From: Treponema sp.
GTDB taxonomy: Bacteria > Spirochaetota > Spirochaetia > Treponematales > Treponemataceae
Direction: 5' to 3'
NCBI GenBank assembly: GCA_017525605.1
Contig: JAFXSM010000028.1
Coordinates: 37,179 to 101,178 of the forward strand
Length of the DNA stretch: 64,000 nucleotides
Shown: in pieces, positions 59,236 to 64,000 of the stretch
Layout of the letters: every line of letters begins with the position of its first letter
Position numbering within the stretch: position 1 is the first letter of the stretch
Notes under the pieces: model-generated
The model's database searches: none
The model's input: only the letters and a program-made list of their open reading frames with translations
What the model was told of the DNA's origin: nothing
Translations under genes and position numbers: made by a program

Positions 59236-60762
59236 ATGAAAAAAAGAAAGATTGCGCTCGCTTGCTGCGCCGGACTTGCAGTGATGCTCGCAGGCTGCGC
59301 AAGCACAGACGACGTTGCGGAATCAGGAGGCTACAAAAGAGTGGAGCAAGTTCTCTATCCCACACCAGACGACGCGTTCGTCGCCGACGTAATGCCGATA
59401 GCCAACAACGGAAAACTTGAGTTGTACTATCTCTACGAAACGACCCACAACATTCAGGCCTACCACCCGATTCACAAATTCAGCACGGAGAATTTCTACA
59501 AATACGAGGACGAGGGATTGGCTGTCCCGACAGGAATCGCGACAGAGCCTGACGTGGCAATCGGAACAGGCTCGATTTTCAAAGCGAAGGACGGGCTCTA
59601 CCACTGTTTCTACACAGGCCACAACGACAGTTTCGCGGCACAGGGCAAGCCGAAGGAATGCATCCTGCACGCCGTGAGCCGCGACGCCGTCACCTGGGAG
59701 AAACTGAAGGACGAGGTTCTCTATGCGCCAGAGGGCTACTCGAACAACGATTTCCGCGACCCGGAACTTCTTTGGTGCGAAGAAGAGAATTGCTACTGGC
59801 TTCTGGTCGCCACCCGCGAAGAGGCGAACGGAGGAATCGTCGCGAAATTCACGTCCACGGACTTGAAGAACTGGACATTCAAGGGACCTCTCTACGCCCC
59901 CCACAAGCAGTGGATGCTCGAATGTCCTGATTTGTTCAAGATGGGCGACAAATACTATCTTTTCTTCAGCTGGGACTGCGTGACCTATTATGCCGTCGGA
60001 AAAACGATGAACGGACCATTCACCGCGCCGAAAGACAACGTGCTCGACGGAACGAACTTCATCTTCTACGCCGCGAAAACCGCCGAATTCAAAGGCGAAC
60101 GCTATCTCTGCGGCTGGCTTGGGCGCTCGGCTGAAGAGGGGTACGACACAGGAAAATACCAATGGGCTGGAAACATGCTCATCCACCAGCTTGTCCAGCA
60201 CGAAGACGGCTCTTTGGGCGTGAAAATGCCAGAAAGCATGAACGAATATTTCAAGACGCCGAAAGCTGTCGAAGTGGGAGCTGCGGAAGGAAAAGTCGAT
60301 TCACAGAACGGAATTTTCAAACTTTCGGCGAAGAAAGGCGAGAAGGCCGTCGTGGACCTCGGAATGAGAGAGCCCACGATGCTCATGGAGTGCGATGTGA
60401 CAATCGGAGCCGACGGCATTGCCGGATTCGCGTTCGGAAACCCGAACAAAAGTTTCAAAGGCTACTACGCGCTCGCCCTCGACGCGAAGAGGAACTGCAT
60501 CCACTACGAAGGCTACAAGCTTGGCGGATTTGAGAATGTAGCTTCGTCCGAGCCGATTGCGCTCACGAAGTTCAACTTCAAGCCGGGAACGAAGCACCAC
60601 GTCACCGTCGTCGTGGAGAACGAAATCGTCATTCTGTACATCGACGATGCGAAAGTTCTCAGCAGCCGCATCTACAACTCGACGAACGGCGCGCACATGG
60701 CGCTCTTCGCAAGCGAGGCAGACGCTGTTTTCGAGAACGTTTCTGTAAAAGTGCCACAATAA
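59236..60762 (+). CDS. exported GH32-like fructanase lipoprotein
   Basis: 508 residues. Lipid Cys21 follows MLAG. The GH32 five-bladed propeller motifs are kept in the divergent form: Asp51 in VADVMPI as nucleophile, Asp175 in FRDPELLW, Glu229 in LECPDLF. A C-terminal beta-sandwich (VDLGMREPTMLMECDVTIGA) follows. It should cut fructans at the cell surface. The start at 59236 has AGGGGG upstream; a longer frame reads into the operator. Levan, inulin or sucrose cannot be distinguished. Confidence 0.85.
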   Translation: MKKRKIALACCAGLAVMLAGCASTDDVAESGGYKRVEQVLYPTPDDAFVADVMPIANNGKLELYYLYETTHNIQAYHPIHKFSTENFYKYEDEGLAVPTGIATEPDVAIGTGSIFKAKDGLYHCFYTGHNDSFAAQGKPKECILHAVSRDAVTWEKLKDEVLYAPEGYSNNDFRDPELLWCEEENCYWLLVATREEANGGIVAKFTSTDLKNWTFKGPLYAPHKQWMLECPDLFKMGDKYYLFFSWDCVTYYAVGKTMNGPFTAPKDNVLDGTNFIFYAAKTAEFKGERYLCGWLGRSAEEGYDTGKYQWAGNMLIHQLVQHEDGSLGVKMPESMNEYFKTPKAVEVGAAEGKVDSQNGIFKLSAKKGEKAVVDLGMREPTMLMECDVTIGADGIAGFAFGNPNKSFKGYYALALDAKRNCIHYEGYKLGGFENVASSEPIALTKFNFKPGTKHHVTVVVENEIVILYIDDAKVLSSRIYNSTNGAHMALFASEADAVFENVSVKVPQ

Positions 60763-60774
60763 TAATTTGTGCAT

Positions 60775-60809
60775 TTGACACATTTTTTGCCGTGTATTAC
60801 ATTTGAAGC
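60775..60809 (+). promoter_or_regulatory. leaderless promoter of the LacI gene
   Basis: TTGACA (60775-60780), a 17-base spacer and TACATT (60798-60803) end exactly six bases before the ATG. There is no Shine-Dalgarno. TTTGTGCA lies just upstream of the -35 (60767-60774), suggesting control by the same factor as the rest of the locus. Confidence 0.7.
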
Positions 60810-61868
60810 ATGCCAAGAAAAGTAACGATACAAGACATAGCAAGCGAAATGGGACTTTCAAGGAACACAGTCTCCAAGGCCATAAACGGAACGGGAATCA
60901 TCTCGGACTCCACAAGGGACGCAATCCTCAAAAAGGCCGCTGAAATGGGCTACAAGCTCTTTGTCACGCTCAAGGATTCTTCGGAGAAAAACGAGGGAAA
61001 CGAGGGACAGAACAAAGAACTTGTGCTTCTCACGGGCGCGGCCCTGGGCGGCTCCCATTTCTCCGCGAGGATGCTGGATGAAATGCAGGTTGAAGCCTCC
61101 CGGATGGGCTACGGCTTTACAATCTACCGCGTCATGCCGCAGGAGCGGGAGAATCTCCGCCTGCCCGCGAATTTCGACACAAGGCGCGTGGCAGGACTCT
61201 TCTGCGTCGAGATGTTCGACACCGCCTACAGCCAGATGCTCTGCTCGCTCGGACTGCCCCTGCTCTTCATCGACACCGCTGTCGATTTCGGGGAGAAGCC
61301 ACTCAAGGCGGACGTGCTCCTCATGGAAAACAGGAGCGGAATCTACAGTCTTGTAAAGGAAATGGCCTCTCGCGGAAAGACGAAAATCGCCTTTGTGGGA
61401 GAATCAATGCATTGCAGGTCATTTTTCGAGCGTTACGACGCCTACATGGGCGCGCTCCGTCTTTTCGGCCTGCCTTTCAAGGAAGAGTGGTGCCTTTCGG
61501 GGACCTCACGGGGTCTGAACTACCCTTCCCACGATGAATACACGGCATATCTTGAAGAAAATTTCAGAAAATGGGGAGAAAATCCGGAAGTCATCATCTG
61601 CGCGAACGACTTTGTCGCTGTCGACACGCTTCAAACGCTGAAAAAGCTCGGCTTGAGCGTCCCCGGCGACATCTTGCTCTGCGGATTCGACGACGCTCCG
61701 GAATCACGGGTCTCAAGCCCGACATTCACAACAATCCGCATCCACGCAAGGTCCATGGGAAAAGAGGCTCTCAGGCTTCTCTTCTCAAGAATCGAATCTC
61801 CTGAAAAGACGTTCAGGACAGTGTATGTGGAAAGCTCCCTGATATACCGCGAATCCACAGGAGATTGA
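60810..61868 (+). CDS. LacI-family transcriptional regulator
   Basis: 352 residues. The N-terminal helix-turn-helix and hinge are typical: VTIQDIASEMGLSRNTVSKA and LKKAAEMGYKL. The periplasmic-binding-like effector domain follows, with ICANDFVAVDTLQTLKKLGL, VPGDILLCGFDDAPESR and FTTIRIHARSMGKEALRLL. It probably represses the fructan locus and responds to a fructose derivative. It overlaps or abuts the fructokinase gene, so the two form one unit. Confidence 0.92.
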   Translation: MPRKVTIQDIASEMGLSRNTVSKAINGTGIISDSTRDAILKKAAEMGYKLFVTLKDSSEKNEGNEGQNKELVLLTGAALGGSHFSARMLDEMQVEASRMGYGFTIYRVMPQERENLRLPANFDTRRVAGLFCVEMFDTAYSQMLCSLGLPLLFIDTAVDFGEKPLKADVLLMENRSGIYSLVKEMASRGKTKIAFVGESMHCRSFFERYDAYMGALRLFGLPFKEEWCLSGTSRGLNYPSHDEYTAYLEENFRKWGENPEVIICANDFVAVDTLQTLKKLGLSVPGDILLCGFDDAPESRVSSPTFTTIRIHARSMGKEALRLLFSRIESPEKTFRTVYVESSLIYRESTGD

Positions 61869-61873
61869 AAACC

Positions 61874-62851
61874 ATGGAAAAGAAATTCGACGTCGTAGCC
61901 CTAGGCGAGATACTCATAGATTTTACATTCAAGGAAAAAACAGCCGATGGCAGGAACCTTTTTGAAGAGAATCCGGGCGGAGCACCTGCGAACTGCGTTG
62001 CGACCCTCTCAAAGCTCGGAGGAAAAGGCGCTTTCATCGGCATGACCGGCAGGGACTCGTTCGGAGAAGATTTGAGGAACGTGCTTGAAGAGTTGAAAGT
62101 CAGCACGGCGGGTCTTCGCACTACAAAAGCGCAGCACACGACGCTTGCCTTCGTGAGACTAGACGAAAACGGCGAGCGGCATTTCTCGTTCTGCCGGAAT
62201 CCAGGAGCCGACACCCAGTTTTCGGTCGAAGACTTGAACAGGGAAATCCTTGAGAACGCGAGAATCCTGCACATCGGCTCGCTTTCCCTCACCGACGAGC
62301 CTTCAAAGTCGGCGGAGGAGGAGGCCGTGAGAATCGTCAAGAACGCCGGCGGCCTGATTTCCTACGACCCGAACTACCGCGCGAATTTGTGGGGCGGAAG
62401 AGAGGACGCGCTCGCAATCATCAAGGGCATGATTCCGCAAGCCGACATCCTGAAGCTTTCCGAGGAGGAATTTGAGCTTCTTTATGGAAAAGGGCGCACA
62501 AAAGAAGATGTCGCAGATGAAATACTCTCCGGCGGAACAAGCCTCGTGCTCGTGACGCTCGGTTCCGAGGGTGTCTTCTATGCGTTCAAGAATGATTCCG
62601 CCGCCATGGACTGCGGAACTGTGAAGGCAAAGAAGACGAAAGTAGTAGACACGACCGGAGCCGGAGACAGCTTCAACGGCGGGTTGCTCTACCGCCTCAC
62701 CAGGAAGGGCTCGCCCCTGAATTTCAGCAGGGAAAGCCTGGAGGACGACCTCTCGTTCGCGAACACAGTCGCCGCAATCTGCGTTTCCCGCCGGGGGGCG
62801 ATTCCGGCTCTTCCAACGCTTGAGAAAGTTGTGTCGTTCAATCCAGACTGA
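61874..62851 (+). CDS. PfkB-family fructokinase
   Basis: 325 residues. Sugar-binding start FDVVALGEILIDFTF, PfkB motif 1 GGAPANCVATLSKLGGKGAF, and motif 2 DTTGAGDSFNGGLLYRL with the catalytic Asp. Converts fructose released by GH32 enzymes to fructose-6-phosphate. I chose the ATG at 61874, with AGGAGA ten bases upstream, over a TTG overlapping the LacI stop. Last gene of the lacI-pfkB unit. Confidence 0.92.
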   Translation: MEKKFDVVALGEILIDFTFKEKTADGRNLFEENPGGAPANCVATLSKLGGKGAFIGMTGRDSFGEDLRNVLEELKVSTAGLRTTKAQHTTLAFVRLDENGERHFSFCRNPGADTQFSVEDLNREILENARILHIGSLSLTDEPSKSAEEEAVRIVKNAGGLISYDPNYRANLWGGREDALAIIKGMIPQADILKLSEEEFELLYGKGRTKEDVADEILSGGTSLVLVTLGSEGVFYAFKNDSAAMDCGTVKAKKTKVVDTTGAGDSFNGGLLYRLTRKGSPLNFSRESLEDDLSFANTVAAICVSRRGAIPALPTLEKVVSFNPD

Positions 62852-63060
62852 CCTCCCAATCCGAGAAAAAGGCCCGCCGAAGTGGAGTGCGGATTCGACG
62901 CCGCGTCGGCGAGCTCCGAGAAAAGGCGGTCTGTCCTAAGCATTGTTCAGTGGATGCAACCGGGCACGGCACGCGCGGAGCGCGTACCTCTCGGGTGAGG
63001 GGTGCCAAGGTGCAAATGTGTCCTAAGCATTAGCGGTGTGCGGAACAGGTTTATTCTTCA
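62852..63060. repeat. GC-rich repeat-bearing intergenic region
   Basis: No gene is supported. The stretch is GC-rich, contains GCGCGGAGCGCG-type palindromes, and has the 12-mer TCCTAAGCATT twice (62934 and 63021). It looks like a cluster of short dispersed repeats. Confidence 0.55.
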
Positions 63061-63082
63061 AAAAAGTTATAGAATCATCTTC

Positions 63083-63712
63083 ATGCAGTATTTAAATGAT
63101 TTTCTAAAAATATTTCTCACGTTTATGATTATCATGGACCCTGTGGGAAACATTCCGCCGTTTTTCGCAATCACGGGGGAGTTCGACACAAAGACGCGGA
63201 ACTTGATTCTGAAGAAGGCGATTATCGTCGCAGGTGTCGTTCTGTTCGTTTTCGGTGCGCTGGGAAAAGTACTTCTCGGCTTTTTCGGGATTTCGGCAGG
63301 CGCGTTCTACATTTCGGGCGGCATTTTGTTTTTCACAATCGCATACGAGATGATTCAGAGCAAGCCCCGAAGCCGCCAGACTCCAGCATCAAGCACGGAG
63401 CCGAAGGACACGATGATGCTGGCTGTATTCCCTCTTGCGATTCCGTTTATCGCAGGCCCCGGCATGATTACCACGGTGATTTTCACGGTCGCGGGCGACA
63501 ATTTCAATCTGGTGCGGATTTCGATGACGGCGGGCGCGCTCGTGCTCTGCCTTTTCATCCAGTATTTCACGATGCGCTCAGGAGGAATCCTCATCAAGTT
63601 ATTCGGGACGACGGGAATGTTCGTCATGGAAAAAATAATGGGACTTATCCTTGCCGCGCTTTCGATTCAGCTGGTCTACGAAGGACTCATCAAGCTGAAC
63701 ATCCTTCACTAG
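63083..63712 (+). CDS. MarC/UPF0056 family membrane protein
   Basis: 209 residues with six helices. Family landmarks: FLKIFLTFMIIMDPVGNIPP at the start, FFGISAGAFYISGGILFFTI, VFPLAIPFIAGPGMITTVIF and RIMGLIL-like MEKIMGLILAALSIQLVYEG. The function of MarC proteins is not established. I chose the ATG at 63083; TAGAAT ends seven bases upstream and no ribosome site is visible, so it may also be leaderless. Confidence 0.88.
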   Translation: MQYLNDFLKIFLTFMIIMDPVGNIPPFFAITGEFDTKTRNLILKKAIIVAGVVLFVFGALGKVLLGFFGISAGAFYISGGILFFTIAYEMIQSKPRSRQTPASSTEPKDTMMLAVFPLAIPFIAGPGMITTVIFTVAGDNFNLVRISMTAGALVLCLFIQYFTMRSGGILIKLFGTTGMFVMEKIMGLILAALSIQLVYEGLIKLNILH

Positions 63713-63725
63713 ACCAGCACCTCCC

Positions 63726-64000
63726 CTACTTCAGAAGCTCGTCTGCAAGTTTTTCAAGCTGGGAGACTGTCTCGTCAGTCATCGCTATTTTCACGGTCAC
63801 TTTCGCCTCAAGCTGATTTATCTCCTTGCAAGGCGCGAACATCGCCGACATCGCTTTTGCGGCGGCAGGTGCCCAGCTTCCGTTCTCAATGAAGGCAACC
63901 GTCCTCTTCTGGTAATTGCGAGCGACAAGATGCTCGATGAATTCGCGCATCGTAGGGAAGATTCCGCCGTTGTAGGTCGTTGTCGCAAGGACGAGTTTTC
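63726..64000 (-). CDS. C-terminal part of a flavodiiron/flavodoxin-type protein (partial)
   Basis: The gene runs off the right edge. The visible 90 residues read LATTTYNGGIFPTMREFIEH, then TVAFIENGSWAPAAAKAMSA and a helical tail ending EKLADELLK. TTTYNGG..P and NGSWAP are the flavin-binding loops of the flavodoxin domain in FprA-type flavodiiron proteins, which reduce O2 or NO. The start lies outside the window. Confidence 0.8.
   Translation of the reverse strand, partial: KLVLATTTYNGGIFPTMREFIEHLVARNYQKRTVAFIENGSWAPAAAKAMSAMFAPCKEINQLEAKVTVKIAMTDETVSQLEKLADELLK

Overview
The window reads as a chromosomal segment of a spirochaete, most likely a host-associated or rumen/gut-type Treponema. 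The evidence is a flagellar hook operon of spirochaete type (FlbB, FliK, FlgD, FlgE, with the FlgE Lys165/Cys178 pair known from treponemal hooks), a eukaryotic-type hexokinase, and repeated treponeme-like lipoproteins. The assignment is an inference; no rRNA gene is present.

Layout. (1) 0.2-10 kb: tRNA-Leu and tRNA-Thr, a TIGR01212-type radical SAM protein, and a long leftward operon hexokinase > metalloprotease/propeller protein > flbB > fliK > flgD > flgE ending at a clear terminator. (2) 10-15.7 kb: a PcrA/UvrD helicase, a GH18 lipoprotein, fragments of an Rpn-type nuclease and an SNF2 helicase, and an AAA/DUF234 ATPase. (3) About 16.03-34.95 kb: a roughly 18.9-kb A+T-richer island splitting a MATE transporter gene. 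Its cargo is a complete phosphate-starvation system: phoB/phoR-like two-component genes, a Na/Pi transporter, an HD protein, alkaline phosphatase, pstSCAB-phoU and a YibE/F-type membrane protein. Its mobility module is a MobV-type relaxase, ParB-like protein, excisionase-like protein and tyrosine integrase. Pho-box-like sequences precede its transcription units. (4) 35-40.5 kb: MFS transporter, polar amino-acid ABC transporter, a secreted HEAT-like protein. (5) 40.6-50.5 kb: tRNA-Arg followed by an accessory region of toxin/immunity remnants: an orphan CdiA-CT-like nuclease, several small ORFs and truncated heads, an orphan HicB, then secreted proteins that share nearly identical signal-peptide DNA but have unrelated mature parts. 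(6) 50.5-62.9 kb: a coherent fructan/sucrose locus: cytoplasmic GH32, sugar-binding lipoprotein, two permeases, double FGE/SUMF1 lipoprotein, outer-membrane protein, divergent exported GH32-like lipoprotein, LacI regulator and fructokinase. (7) 62.9-64 kb: repeats, MarC and the C-terminal end of a flavodiiron/flavodoxin-type protein running off the window.

The most notable points are the apparently mobilizable island carrying a whole Pho regulon, in-frame insertions of GC-rich repeat DNA inside pstA and pstB of that island, a recurring leaderless promoter layout (a -10-like hexamer six bases before ATG with no Shine-Dalgarno), and the leader-sharing secreted cassette array. All family assignments were made by reading motifs; no database search was run.
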